Shown in pieces: positions 1 through 9,472 of a stretch of 64,000 bases of DNA. Within the stretch, counting starts at the first letter, position 1. Every line of letters starts with the position of its first letter. Below the pieces are notes generated by a model. The model did no database searches, had not been told where the DNA came from, and saw only the letters and a program-made list of their open reading frames with translations. A program made the position numbers and the translations under genes. The stretch lies in assembly GCA_016707485.1 (NCBI GenBank), contig JADJHN010000002.1, forward strand, positions 806,001 through 870,000, read 5' to 3'. The stretch comes from Lysobacterales bacterium (GTDB lineage: Bacteria > Pseudomonadota > Gammaproteobacteria > Xanthomonadales > Rhodanobacteraceae).

Positions 1-448
1 TTTTCCTTGCGTGCACGCCCTGTGCATCATCGAGCGAATGGGTGGCCTTGATGCCGCCTTCCTTCTGGGCCAGTTCCGAAAGCCTGCAATAGAACTCACG
101 CAAGGTAAGCAGGTCTTCCTCATCCAGATCTTCAATGGAGATCGTGCGATTGCTCGCCGTTTGCTGGCTCGCGAGCAGTTCGTTGAGCTTGATGTGGATG
201 GCCAGGCTGTCCTTGTTCTGCGATTGCTGGATCAGGAACACCATCATGAAGGTGACGATGGTCGTGCCGGTGTTGATGACCAGTTGCCAGCTTTCGGAGT
301 AATCCAGGAAGGGCCCGGTCAGTGCCCAGATCACCACGATTGCCACCGCACCGGTGAACGCCCATTGCGAACCGGCAGCGCGGGTCACGACGCCGGCAAA
401 TCTGTCGAAGATGGAATGCCGACCCTTGAGTTGCAGTTTGTGTTTCAT
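1..448 (-). CDS. Low-affinity iron permease family membrane protein, 3' end off window
   Basis: An open frame starts with ATG at 448 and reads without a stop to the left edge, giving 149 visible residues, so the C-terminus is missing. Two hydrophobic segments lie at about residues 28-48 and 55-75, with a charged cytoplasmic region after them. The order (basic N-terminus with GRHSIFDRFA, two membrane helices, then an IQQSQNKD turn and a soluble tail) matches the low-affinity iron permease family (PF04120). The family name comes from a yeast Fe(II) transporter; most bacterial members are untested, so iron transport is inferred from family membership only. No partner gene is visible to its left. 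Confidence 0.8.
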   Translation of the reverse strand, partial: MKHKLQLKGRHSIFDRFAGVVTRAAGSQWAFTGAVAIVVIWALTGPFLDYSESWQLVINTGTTIVTFMMVFLIQQSQNKDSLAIHIKLNELLASQQTASNRTISIEDLDEEDLLTLREFYCRLSELAQKEGGIKATHSLDDAQGVHARK

Positions 449-711
449 GGATGCGTTTTCCGTGTGTCCACGCCCGCGCTCACGGCGGGGCCGGGGCATT
501 GAACACGTGCCGTTCTGAATACGTGGCGAACCAATAGCGGCGCCTGCAGTGTCGATGTCTACCCAAGGCAAGCAATGGATGCTCGATTCAGCGCTGGTGT
601 TTTTCCGGCTGAACGGCAGCATGCCGATGGGCCGCCTGCAGGGGCTGCCGGTTCCATCGCGTTCAGCAATTCCGGGTAAGACTCCGCCCACCCCAACCAG
701 AGGAGATTTCC

Positions 712-1167
712 ATGACCGTGATCAAGTCAGGTTTTGCCGCCACCAGTCTGGCCTTGGCCCTTGCCGCAGTGGCCGCACCCAGCGCCAAGGCGGCCGACGC
801 CGATCTCGATTGCACCATGCGCTTCAGCCTGACCGCCTGGTCGGCGATCTTCAAGCATGCCGAAGGCACGGGTGTCGTGACCTGCGAAAACGGTCAGTCG
901 ATGCGCGTGAATATTTCGGCCAAGGGTGCCGGACTGACCGTCGGCAAGGTGCACATCGATGACGGCAAGGGTGAGTTTTCCGACGTGCACAAGATGAGCG
1001 ACATTCTCGGCACCTATGCCCAGGGCGAAGCGACTGCCGCCGCCGGCAAGAGCGCCACTGCGCAGGTATTGACCAAGGGTACGGTGTCGCTGGCACTGGC
1101 CGGCACCGGCGAGGGCGTCAATCTGGGCGTCAGCGTTGGCGGCTTCACCATCAGCGAAGCCGATTGA
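712..1167 (+). CDS. Secreted hypothetical protein
   Basis: A 151-residue protein with a clear Sec signal peptide: a basic start (MTVIKSG), a hydrophobic core of Ala/Leu, and a likely cleavage after AKA near residue 27. The mature part has two cysteines (near residues 33 and 61) that could form a disulphide, and an alanine/glycine-rich C-terminal half. It has a good ribosome binding site (AGAGGAG about 8 bases before the ATG) and is followed by a strong terminator, so it is probably a single-gene transcript. I do not recognise the family; a periplasmic location is inferred from the signal peptide. Confidence 0.75.
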   Translation: MTVIKSGFAATSLALALAAVAAPSAKAADADLDCTMRFSLTAWSAIFKHAEGTGVVTCENGQSMRVNISAKGAGLTVGKVHIDDGKGEFSDVHKMSDILGTYAQGEATAAAGKSATAQVLTKGTVSLALAGTGEGVNLGVSVGGFTISEAD

Positions 1168-1199
1168 GGTATCGCCTCCACCCGTGTGATCCATCAGCG

Positions 1200-1233
1200 A
1201 AGCCGCGACATTGCCGATGTCGCGGCTTTTTTC
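1200..1233 (+). terminator. Rho-independent terminator after the secreted hypothetical gene
   Basis: An 11-bp perfect stem (AGCCGCGACAT with ATGTCGCGGCT) and a 5-base loop are followed by a run of T residues, about 33 bases after the stop codon at 1167. Confidence 0.88.
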
Positions 1234-1311
1234 TTGTCCCGTTACTTTGCGCAGTGCGCAGCGACCAGTCCGTGAGGTAGTGTCTGCTCTCCGTTGCGTG
1301 GGGAGTGCAGC

Positions 1312-2652
1312 ATGAAAAGACTACGTCAGTTGCTGGTTCTGGTGGTGCTTGGTTTCCTCCTGGCCGGGTCCTTGCTGGCGGTCGCGGCACCGGCCACCGA
1401 ATTGCCGCCCGGCTTGCAGATACCCGAGGCGGCGCGCCCGGGTCCCGATTTCAATGCCGAGCGGGCCACCGATGCCTATGTGAACCTGCTTTCGCCCGAA
1501 CAGCGCGCGCAATCGGATGCGTATTTCGAAGGCGGTTACTGGTTGCAGCTTTGGGACCTCTTGTATGGTCTGGCCGTGGCCTGGATCCTGTTGCGCAGCG
1601 GACTCTCGCGCAAGATGCGCGACATTGGCCGACGCATGAGCAAGCGCCCCTCGCTGGTCACCATGATCTATGTCCTGCAATGGCTGCTGATCGGGTCGCT
1701 GCTCATGCTGCCGCTGACCATCTACAGCGGATTCTTCCGCGAGCATGCCTATGGCCTCGCCACGCAGACTTTTGGCGAGTGGTCGGTCGATCAACTCAAG
1801 GAACTGCTGATCAGCCTGATCATCCTGCCTGTGGTGATTGCCCTGCTGTATGGGGCGGTACGCAAGACCGGCGAGCGCTGGTGGATCTGGGCCACCGGCG
1901 GCGCGTTTGTGCTGATCCTGTTTTTCATGATGATCGCCCCGGTTTTCCTTGATCCGGTATTCAATGACTACAAACCGCTGCGGCAAGGCGAGGTTCGCGA
2001 GCAGGTGTTGTCGCTGGCACGCGCGAACATGATCCCGGACAACAACGTGGTCGAGTTCGATGCCTCGAAGCAGACCACGCGGATCAGCGCGAATGTTTCG
2101 GGGTTTCTCGGCACCACCCGGGTTGCCCTCAACGACAACCTGCTCGATCGCACCTCGAAGCCGGAGATCCTCGCCGTGCTCGGTCACGAGATGGGCCACT
2201 ACGTGCTCAACCACGGCCTCAGGCTGGTCATCTACATGACCCTGATCCTTGGCCTCGGCTTCTGGGTGGTGCATCGCTCGTTTGACCGTGCCCTGTTGCG
2301 CTGGGGGCCGCGTTTCGGGTTGGAGGGCCGCGCCGATCCGGCCGCACTGCCCCTGGCCCTGGCCATCCTGTCGCTGTTTTTCTTCTTCGCCACGCCACTG
2401 ACCAACTCGGTGGTGCGGCAAGCCGAAGCCGAGGCCGACGCCTATGGCCTGAATGCGGCGCAAGAGCCAAACGGCTTTGCCATGGCGGCGATGCGCCTGT
2501 CGACGTATCGCAAGATCAAACCCGGCGTGCTCGAGGAAATCATCTTCTACGATCACCCCAGCGGCTACGCGCGGGTGCACCGCTCGATGCTCTGGCTACA
2601 GGAACACCAGGACAATGCAACCGCGAATGCCGGCGCGCAGCATCGGCAATAG
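1312..2652 (+). CDS. M48 family (Ste24/CAAX protease-like) integral membrane metallopeptidase
   Basis: A 446-residue membrane protease. It begins with a signal-anchor-like segment, has several transmembrane helices, then the zinc motif HEMGH (His292, His296) and a downstream ExxxD (Glu372-Asp376) that completes the M48A site. This organisation matches bacterial homologues of Ste24/CAAX prenyl protease 1, which act in the membrane on protein quality control; the real substrate here is unknown. The ATG at 1312 is preferred over one 18 bases upstream because GGGGAG lies at the right distance before it. The gene stands alone between a terminator and a DUF2884 gene on the same strand. Confidence 0.9.
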   Translation: MKRLRQLLVLVVLGFLLAGSLLAVAAPATELPPGLQIPEAARPGPDFNAERATDAYVNLLSPEQRAQSDAYFEGGYWLQLWDLLYGLAVAWILLRSGLSRKMRDIGRRMSKRPSLVTMIYVLQWLLIGSLLMLPLTIYSGFFREHAYGLATQTFGEWSVDQLKELLISLIILPVVIALLYGAVRKTGERWWIWATGGAFVLILFFMMIAPVFLDPVFNDYKPLRQGEVREQVLSLARANMIPDNNVVEFDASKQTTRISANVSGFLGTTRVALNDNLLDRTSKPEILAVLGHEMGHYVLNHGLRLVIYMTLILGLGFWVVHRSFDRALLRWGPRFGLEGRADPAALPLALAILSLFFFFATPLTNSVVRQAEAEADAYGLNAAQEPNGFAMAAMRLSTYRKIKPGVLEEIIFYDHPSGYARVHRSMLWLQEHQDNATANAGAQHRQ

Positions 2653-2791
2653 GCAAGGACGATTCGAAGAGGCTCGACGACAAGCGCTCGCAAGCAAATG
2701 CCGTCGGGCCCGATACTTCGTTTTCGCGCCTGTAAACCATCGACGCGGTTCACGCATCGAAGAATCCATTCCACCCCCGTGAGGTCGTGCC

Positions 2792-3562
2792 ATGAAGCTT
2801 CGCCCGCTTGTCCTCTTGACCGCGCTGGCACTTGCGTTCGGCTTGGATTCCGCGACGGCCACGATGAACATCGAGGGCGCTCGGTGCGATGTCGAGAGCA
2901 ACTACTCGACGCGCCTTGATGCCGGCCAGATTGCCTTCACCAACAAGGACACGAACCGCGTGATCCGCCTGCTGCCCGGCGGCGTCATCGAGGTGGATGG
3001 CCACGCGCTGAATCTGAATGCCCGTGATCGCGCGCGCGCGGCTGAACTGGAGCGCGCGATCCGCGCCATCGTTCCCGAAGCCAAGGCGCTTGCGGTCGAT
3101 GCCGTGGGCATTGCCTTCGAGGCAGTCGGCCATGTCTCTTCGGCCTTCGCCAACGATGCCGGCGCGGCCCGTGAAAGCGCCACGCGCATCGCGCGCACGG
3201 CCGAGGAGCTCAAGCGTTCGATCAAGGCGCGGGATGACTGGGGCCCGCAATCGGAACAGGAAATCAACCGGCTGGTCGAAGGTGCGGTTGGCTCGCTGAT
3301 CGGCGAGATGGTTGGCAATATCACGGCACAGGCGGTCAGGGTCGCGCTGAGTGGTGATGAGGCGGCCGTTGCCGAGCTTGAAGCGCGCGCGGGATCGATC
3401 GAGGCGAATGTAGAGAAAGCCATCGGCAAGCATGCCCAGGAACTCGAAGCCCGCGCCGATGCCTTGTGCCAACGCGCCCACGATCTCGATCGCATCGAAG
3501 GGCAGATCAGCGCGCGTCTGCCGGATGGTTCGCCGATCGACCTGATCCAGGTCAAACGCTAG
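2792..3562 (+). CDS. DUF2884 (YggN-like) family periplasmic protein
   Basis: A 256-residue protein with a signal peptide (cleavage near ATA at residue 24). Then comes a Cys-containing segment (GARCDVESNYSTRLD), a beta-rich stretch ending in GGVIEVDGHALNL, and a long alpha-helical region with a second Cys near residue 228. This order is that of DUF2884, typified by E. coli YggN, whose function is not known. A GAGG ribosome binding site precedes the ATG. Its TAG stop overlaps the TAG of the convergent kinase gene in a shared CTAG (3559-3562), so the two genes end inside each other. Confidence 0.78.
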   Translation: MKLRPLVLLTALALAFGLDSATATMNIEGARCDVESNYSTRLDAGQIAFTNKDTNRVIRLLPGGVIEVDGHALNLNARDRARAAELERAIRAIVPEAKALAVDAVGIAFEAVGHVSSAFANDAGAARESATRIARTAEELKRSIKARDDWGPQSEQEINRLVEGAVGSLIGEMVGNITAQAVRVALSGDEAAVAELEARAGSIEANVEKAIGKHAQELEARADALCQRAHDLDRIEGQISARLPDGSPIDLIQVKR

Positions 3563-5976
3563 GACGACGGCGCAGCGCTCTTGCGCGCGCGCCATTCGGC
3601 TTCACGTTGCGGCTTGTTCCAGGCCTCGTAGAGCTGGATATAGGTATCCACGACATCCTGGCTGCGCGGATGTTGCGCGCCATATCCTTCGGCATGCAAC
3701 AGCACATCCCAGGCGATGCCGAGTTCACTCTCCGCGTCGGCGTACTTGCCTTCTTGCACAAGTATCGTCGCCAGCTCGCGGTGCATGATTCCGCGATAGG
3801 CACTTGAAGCCCAAACGATGTCGCTGTTGCGGGCGGCTGTCCTGCCGCGCGCTTCGGCGGCCGCGAGGTCGCCGCTGTCGCGCAGCAGTAGCGACAGGTT
3901 GGATTCGGCAATGATTGTCTGCGGACTTTGCGCGCCGTACAGTTTTTGCGCCAGCGCGGCACTGCGTTCGTAGTAGGGCCGTGCATCCTCGTTGCGATCC
4001 TGCTGGCGAATTGCTCCGCCCAGGTTGCTGATCAGACGCAGCGCGATCGGATGGTCCTTGCCGAAGATGCGTTCGATCACCGGCAATTGCGGTGCCAGCA
4101 GTTTTTCCGCGTCGGCAAAGCGTTTCTGTTCGAGAGCAATGATGGCCAGGCCGTTGACGGCCGCGAATGTCCTCGAGTGCTCGTCGCCGTACTTGGCGCG
4201 GCGCGTTGCCAGCAACTCTTCCAGCAAGCGACGTGCTTCATCGAAACGTGCGGTGTCGATGTCCACGCTGCTGAGGCTGTCGATGCTCGATTGCACGTCC
4301 TCGCTGTCGTTGCCGAGCAGCTTGCGCTGCAAGGCCAGCACGCGCAGGAAGCGCTGGCGGGCGGCTTCCGGATTGCCGGTCGCCGCTTCCATGCTGGCCA
4401 GGGTGGATTCCACGCTGAGTCGGTCACGATCCTCGGCGGGCAACGGGCTGACCATGGCAAAGGCTTCCTGCGCCGCGATCAGGGCGTCCTGCAGTCGCCC
4501 CTGATTCCACCGGTTGATCGCAGCACCCGCGGCAATGCGGCCGATCTCGCCGGGGGCAAGACGGGCCGACCTGGCGGCGTCGATGGCGGCGGCAAAGTGC
4601 TGCTGGGCAAGCTCGTAATCACCCAGCGAGCCATAGCTGTCGGCAATCGTGCGCTCGATCCTGGCGCGCACGTCGGGTTGCTCGGACAACTCCTTGCCGA
4701 CCCGTTCCGCGGCCTCATCGAGGATCGTGTGCATCAGCGTGTTGTCCATGCCGCGCGCCCGATCCGGATCGATGCCGGCCAGCATGCTGCGCACGAACTG
4801 GGCGATGCGTTCGGCCTTCAAGGCCTCGGCCTGGGCCAGCTTGGCGGATTGGCGGGCCTCGCCCAGGCCATGCACGGCGAGGGCGACGCCGACCAGCAAG
4901 GCAATCGCGATGATGCTCGCCATGGCTATGCCGAGGCGGTGGCGCAGGATGAACGAACGCATCCGATAAGCCCGCGTCTGCGGCATGGCGCTGACCGGCC
5001 GACGCTCGCGATGGCGATCGAGATCTTCCGCCAGCGCCGTTGCCGAGTCGTAGCGATCGGCACGATTCTCCGCCAGCGCCTTGCGCAGGATCGCGCGCAG
5101 TTCGGCAGGCAGCTTGTGCGCGGCGGAAAGCAGGTTTGCCGATGCCGACTCGCTCTCGTCTGGCGTGGCATCGCTGGCCAGTGCGGTCAGCAAGGTCGCC
5201 TGCGCAGCGCGTGTCGAATGATGTACATCGACGGTCAGGCTGGCGGCATCCGCGTCGGTGAGGATTTCGCAGAGCATCACGCCGAGTGAGTAGACATCGC
5301 TGCGTGTGTCGATGTCGCGGCCATGCAGGCCGGCTTGCTCGGGACTCATGTAGACGGCGGTGCCGGCGCGCGAGGAATGCGCCGTGGAAACGGCACCGGC
5401 ATTCCTGGCATCGCCGCCGACGGCGATGCCGAAGTCGATGATCTTCGGCATCGGCGTGCCATCGATGTCGCGCACCAGCACGTTGGCCGGTTTCAGGTCG
5501 CGATGGATGACACCCTTCTGATGGGCATGCTGCACGCCCTGGCAAATGCGGATGAACAGGGCAATGCGCGCCTCGCGGGACAGCGCATGGCGCCGGCAAT
5601 AATCGGTGACCGATTCACCTTCGACATACTCCATCGCGATGTAGGCATGACCCTCGGCGGTCGTGCCGGCATCGAATATCTGCGCGATGGCCGGGTGCTG
5701 CATCTGCGCCAGCGCCTGCCGTTCCACTTCGAACCAGGCCAGCGCCAGCGGGCTGGCGATTTGTTCGCGAATCAGCTTGAGCGCGACATCGCGATGCACC
5801 GGCGAGGTCTGCTCGGCGAGGAAGACCTGGCCCATGCCGCCTTCGCCCAGCGCACGGCGTATCCGGTAGACGCCAATCCGCGTCCCTGCTGCCAGGGTGT
5901 CGGCACCGCTCACACGCGTTGGCATGCCGTCGAGCTCGGTGGCGGCGGTGGGCGAAGGATCCTGGTCGGGAATCAT
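3559..5976 (-). CDS. Transmembrane Ser/Thr protein kinase with C-terminal TPR domain
   Basis: An 805-residue Hanks-type kinase. The glycine loop GEGGMGQV is at 44-51, the catalytic Lys at 67, HRDLKPAN with Asp160, and DFG with Asp181; the activation segment ends in YMSPEQ. All catalytic residues are present, so it should be active. One transmembrane helix lies at about 349-370, followed by some 430 residues of TPR repeats that are predicted to be periplasmic sensors or protein docks. This PknB-like kinase-TM-TPR layout is common in Xanthomonadales. No sigma factor or phosphatase gene lies beside it, unlike the second kinase of the window. It ends convergently with the DUF2884 gene. Confidence 0.92.
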   Translation of the reverse strand: MIPDQDPSPTAATELDGMPTRVSGADTLAAGTRIGVYRIRRALGEGGMGQVFLAEQTSPVHRDVALKLIREQIASPLALAWFEVERQALAQMQHPAIAQIFDAGTTAEGHAYIAMEYVEGESVTDYCRRHALSREARIALFIRICQGVQHAHQKGVIHRDLKPANVLVRDIDGTPMPKIIDFGIAVGGDARNAGAVSTAHSSRAGTAVYMSPEQAGLHGRDIDTRSDVYSLGVMLCEILTDADAASLTVDVHHSTRAAQATLLTALASDATPDESESASANLLSAAHKLPAELRAILRKALAENRADRYDSATALAEDLDRHRERRPVSAMPQTRAYRMRSFILRHRLGIAMASIIAIALLVGVALAVHGLGEARQSAKLAQAEALKAERIAQFVRSMLAGIDPDRARGMDNTLMHTILDEAAERVGKELSEQPDVRARIERTIADSYGSLGDYELAQQHFAAAIDAARSARLAPGEIGRIAAGAAINRWNQGRLQDALIAAQEAFAMVSPLPAEDRDRLSVESTLASMEAATGNPEAARQRFLRVLALQRKLLGNDSEDVQSSIDSLSSVDIDTARFDEARRLLEELLATRRAKYGDEHSRTFAAVNGLAIIALEQKRFADAEKLLAPQLPVIERIFGKDHPIALRLISNLGGAIRQQDRNEDARPYYERSAALAQKLYGAQSPQTIIAESNLSLLLRDSGDLAAAEARGRTAARNSDIVWASSAYRGIMHRELATILVQEGKYADAESELGIAWDVLLHAEGYGAQHPRSQDVVDTYIQLYEAWNKPQREAEWRARKSAAPSS

Positions 5977-6095
5977 GGCGGGCTACCTGGCTGGCCGCGA
6001 ACAGGCAACGCGGGCTCGACCATCGGCAAGTGGTTTCGAGAGCGCCGGGATCGGCATCGACGAGTCACTGCCGCGCTTGCCGATTGCCCGTGCCA

Positions 6096-6518
6096 TCACC
6101 ACACCCCGCTATTCGGCATCGATGCCCAGGGCTCGCGCGGTGCCTGGACATCGCCTTCCTGCAACAGCTCGATGGAAATCAGGTCGGGCGAGCGCACGAA
6201 GGCCATGTGCCCATCGCGTGGCGGCCGGTTGATGGTCACTCCGGCATCCAGCAGGCGCTGGCAGGTGGCGTAGATGTCGGCGACCGCGAAGGCGAGGTGC
6301 CCGAAGTTGCGCGCGCTGCCGTAGTCCTCGCTGTCCCAGTTCCAGGTCAGCTCGATCTGCCCGCGCGCGGCATCACCCGGGGCGGCGAGGAAGACCAGGG
6401 TGTAGCGACCCTGCTGGTTGTCGCGGCGCGCAATCTCGACAAGGCCAAGCTGGGTGCAATAGAACTCGAGCGAGGCTTCGAGATCCCTCACGCGCACCAT
6501 GCTGTGCAGGAACTTCAT
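6096..6518 (-). CDS. gloA: GloA-like lactoylglutathione lyase (VOC superfamily)
   Basis: A 140-residue protein with the two beta-alpha-beta-beta-beta modules of glyoxalase I. His5, Glu56 and His74 fall at the same positions as the metal ligands of E. coli GloA, and Glu117 in ISIELLQ matches its fourth ligand. GloA converts the hemithioacetal of methylglyoxal and glutathione to S-lactoylglutathione in the cytosol. The gene lies 39 bases after a glutathione transferase gene on the same strand, so the two are probably co-transcribed in a glutathione-linked detoxification unit. The family is broad, so substrate identity rests on the conserved ligands and the context. Confidence 0.82.
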   Translation of the reverse strand: MKFLHSMVRVRDLEASLEFYCTQLGLVEIARRDNQQGRYTLVFLAAPGDAARGQIELTWNWDSEDYGSARNFGHLAFAVADIYATCQRLLDAGVTINRPPRDGHMAFVRSPDLISIELLQEGDVQAPREPWASMPNSGVW

Positions 6519-6557
6519 GGCATCCTCCGTGTTGTCGGGGAAAGGCTTGCGAACTGC

Positions 6558-7190
6558 TCACGCCCACTCGGTCAGCCCTTCGACCTCGTAGACGCGCTTC
6601 CACGATGGCCGCGCCTTGATGCGCTGGGCAAGGACATTGATCGCCGGCCAGCGATCGGCCGGTTTCGGCATGTTGCGCGACCAGCGCATCAGCATCGTCG
6701 CATACAGATCGAGCAGGCTGAACCTTGCGCCGAGCATGAACGGCCCGTGCGCGGCGAGATGCGCATCGAGGCGATCCCAGGCTGCCTCGATGCGACGGCG
6801 TGCGTACTCGCGCATGGCATCGGCTTGATCGTCAGGACCAAAGTCGGTGGGATAGAACCACTGGCGGAAAGCCGGTTGCACGGTGTTCGCCAGATGCAGC
6901 ACCCATTGCAGGTAGAGGCCGCGATCGGCGGCGCCGGCAACCGGGGCCAGGCCCTTGTCGGCGTGACGCTCGCCGAGCAGCAGGAGCAGGGCCGCACATT
7001 CATAGACCGGCGCGCCATCGATGATCAGGGTCGGCACAACGCCATTTGGATTCAGGCGCAGATATTCCGGATCCTTCTGCGCGCGGCTGTCGAAATCGAC
7101 CAGACGCAGTTCGTGCGCAAGGTCGAGTTCGAGCATGGCCAGGTGCACCACCATGCTGGCCGAACCGGGTGAATAGTAGAGAGTGAGCAT
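6558..7190 (-). CDS. Glutathione S-transferase family protein
   Basis: A 210-residue protein with a thioredoxin-fold N-terminal domain. It starts MLTLYYSPGSASMVVH and carries NGVVPTLIIDG with the cis-proline, followed by the glutathione-binding E-[SC] turn, here YECAAL. An all-helical C-terminal domain follows. The start at 7190 is chosen because it opens directly on the first beta strand; the frame extends 57 codons upstream but encodes nothing family-like. Such enzymes conjugate glutathione to electrophiles. It probably shares a transcript with the downstream GloA-like gene; substrate unknown. Confidence 0.87.
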   Translation of the reverse strand: MLTLYYSPGSASMVVHLAMLELDLAHELRLVDFDSRAQKDPEYLRLNPNGVVPTLIIDGAPVYECAALLLLLGERHADKGLAPVAGAADRGLYLQWVLHLANTVQPAFRQWFYPTDFGPDDQADAMREYARRRIEAAWDRLDAHLAAHGPFMLGARFSLLDLYATMLMRWSRNMPKPADRWPAINVLAQRIKARPSWKRVYEVEGLTEWA

Positions 7191-7293
7191 TTGCGATCCT
7201 CGTGCTGTTGGTGGCGGTGATGCCGGTGAGCCTGCTTGATTGCCACCGCACAAAAGCCGGTCGGGCCGTTTCCGCCTCGATGGATATGCCGCG

Positions 7294-9309
7294 TTACTGC
7301 TTCGTTGCTGGCTGGATGCTGACGGCGCGGAACAAGGCGTCGGCGTCGTAGAGGCGATCACCGCGTATCGTCGTGCGCACCTTGCGGATGTCGGCCATGT
7401 TGATGGTCGGATCGCCGTCGACGAGGATCAGGTCCGAGACATACCCTGGCGCAACGCGACCATATTCGCTGTCGCGCTTCATCACCTCGGCGCTGCCGCT
7501 GGTGGCGATGCGCAACACGTCCTTTGGTGGAATGCCGGCCTCCACATACAACTCCAGTTCGCGGGGCAGGGTCATGCCGGCCAGGTTGTCCGTTCCGGCA
7601 ACGATGTGCACGCCGCTGCGATGGAGCACGCCGACCATGTTGACCATGGCCTGGTAGGAGTCGCGGAACAGTGCCTGCTGGCCGGGTTTCATTTCCAGGC
7701 CGCCCGCGCCGGAGCGGATCTGCCGCTGCCAGGTGGTCGGGAAGCGATCGACGATCGCCGCGAAACCCGGGCCGGGCACGCCGGGCCGGCCGAGGAACAT
7801 GTCCTCGAACGTGCCGACGGTCGGATCGACGACGATGTCGCGATCCTTCAGCAACTGGATGAAATCACGCACTTGCGGCGAGCTCAGGTCGAGTGCCGCG
7901 CCGTGCTCGGCGACTGCGGTGAAGCGCGCCGGTGTGCGCGTGTCCTGCACCTTGTCGAACATGAAATTGAGGAACAGCATGTTGACGTGCTGGATCTCGT
8001 CGGCACCATTCTCGACGAACTGGCGCGCGGTCATGAACGCCGGCACGTGGCCGCTGACGCGCAAGCCTTGCTCGTGCGCGGCCTTGGCGATGATCGGCAT
8101 CAGTTCGGGTTTCACCGAGCTGTAGATCTTGATCTGCTCGTGGCCGGTTTCCTTGTACATTCTCACCGCATCGAGCGCTTCCTTCTCGTTGTCGACGAGG
8201 ACCTTGGTCGGTCCGGCGAACGGGCCTTTGCCATCGATGATGCCGGCGCGGATGATGCGCGGGCCGATGTCCTTGCCGGCCTCGATGCCATCGATCAGGG
8301 CCTTCAGCGTTTCCACCTGGTTGGCCATGTCGCGCACCGTAGTCACGCCCGAGGCGAGGTCGAGCAGGCCGTCGGCACCGCCAGTGAAATGCACATGCAT
8401 GTCCCACAGGCCCGGCATGAGGAAGCGATTGCCGCCATCGAACTCCTCGACACCATCCAGCAGCGAGACATCGGCGTCGCCAATCGAGACGATCCTGCCG
8501 GCATCGATCAGCACGGCGCGGGCGTTGACCACTTCACCGCTCGGTGGATCGAACACGCGCACGTTGCGGATCAGCAGCGGTGAGGTCAGCTGCCGCGTCA
8601 ATTCGCTGGCGCGAGCTTCAGCGAGGCGTTTTTCCTCCTGCTCCTGGCGATCGCCGATGGTCTTGATCGCATCCTCGAAGCCTTCGCGGATCAGGGTGCT
8701 CCAGCCCGAGTAGCTGGCAAAGAAGCGCTGGTCCTGGTCGAGCCAGACGAAATCCGGCAACAGGCCGAGTCCCTTCAGCGCGTACAGGTCGACGCTGCGC
8801 GATGCGTCCTTGCCCTTCACCTCGACGGTGGCGAGCTTGTGGATGCTGGCCACGCCGGCGGGCACCAGGGCCAGCTTGTGGTCGGGCGCTGCCAGTGCAG
8901 CGCGGGCCAGCAGGATCGAATCCTCGGGTACCTGGTTGAGGCCGAGGAAGAAGCTCGATCCGGCAAGCGTGCGCTTGTCGTCCTCGGCGGCATTCTTCCA
9001 GCTCAACGCATTGCCGTTGCGCGTATAGGTTTCCGCGACCGGCGCCTTCAGGTAATCGACGCCTTTCAGCTCGATCGCCGTCGGCATGCCGTGGGCATCG
9101 AGCACATAGCTTGCATCGAGATTTGGTCCGCGCCCGCGATCGTTGAACTCGAAATGCACGGCGAGCTTGCCATCGTCGCCGTAGCGCGCCTCCTGGAATC
9201 CGGCCTTGGCACCGGCCAACAGCAAGGTGCTGCGTTCAACGCGCTCGGCGGCATGCACCGACGTCGCCGCGACGAGCACGACGAAGAGGATCACGGCCAT
9301 TGTCTTCAT
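7294..9309 (-). CDS. Secreted amidohydrolase (imidazolonepropionase-like)
   Basis: A 671-residue protein with a signal peptide (MKTMAVILFVVLVAATSVHA). A novel N-terminal beta-rich part precedes the amidohydrolase core that begins around PSGEVVNARAVLIDAGRI. The metal-binding MPGLWDMHVHFTG contains the family HxH, and the later H residues in SGHVPAF, DEIQHVNM and AGTDNLAG fit the remaining metal ligands. Members hydrolyse amide or ester bonds in dipeptides, lactams and related compounds; no substrate can be assigned. Start 9309 is chosen for the GGGGAA ribosome site and the signal peptide. The protein is likely periplasmic. It is divergent from the M3 peptidase gene. Confidence 0.85.
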   Translation of the reverse strand: MKTMAVILFVVLVAATSVHAAERVERSTLLLAGAKAGFQEARYGDDGKLAVHFEFNDRGRGPNLDASYVLDAHGMPTAIELKGVDYLKAPVAETYTRNGNALSWKNAAEDDKRTLAGSSFFLGLNQVPEDSILLARAALAAPDHKLALVPAGVASIHKLATVEVKGKDASRSVDLYALKGLGLLPDFVWLDQDQRFFASYSGWSTLIREGFEDAIKTIGDRQEQEEKRLAEARASELTRQLTSPLLIRNVRVFDPPSGEVVNARAVLIDAGRIVSIGDADVSLLDGVEEFDGGNRFLMPGLWDMHVHFTGGADGLLDLASGVTTVRDMANQVETLKALIDGIEAGKDIGPRIIRAGIIDGKGPFAGPTKVLVDNEKEALDAVRMYKETGHEQIKIYSSVKPELMPIIAKAAHEQGLRVSGHVPAFMTARQFVENGADEIQHVNMLFLNFMFDKVQDTRTPARFTAVAEHGAALDLSSPQVRDFIQLLKDRDIVVDPTVGTFEDMFLGRPGVPGPGFAAIVDRFPTTWQRQIRSGAGGLEMKPGQQALFRDSYQAMVNMVGVLHRSGVHIVAGTDNLAGMTLPRELELYVEAGIPPKDVLRIATSGSAEVMKRDSEYGRVAPGYVSDLILVDGDPTINMADIRKVRTTIRGDRLYDADALFRAVSIQPATKQ

Positions 9310-9472
9310 TGCAATTCCCCAGGGTTTCAACCTGGGCATTATGGCTTCATCGGCACATGGATTGCCGCCCGCACCCGGCGTTTCGTTGCCAGCACCCGCA
9401 CATGACCTCCCGCACTTGGCGGAATCGGCCGTTCAGGACTATTGTGCGGGTCCACTGTCCCGGAAATCCACC

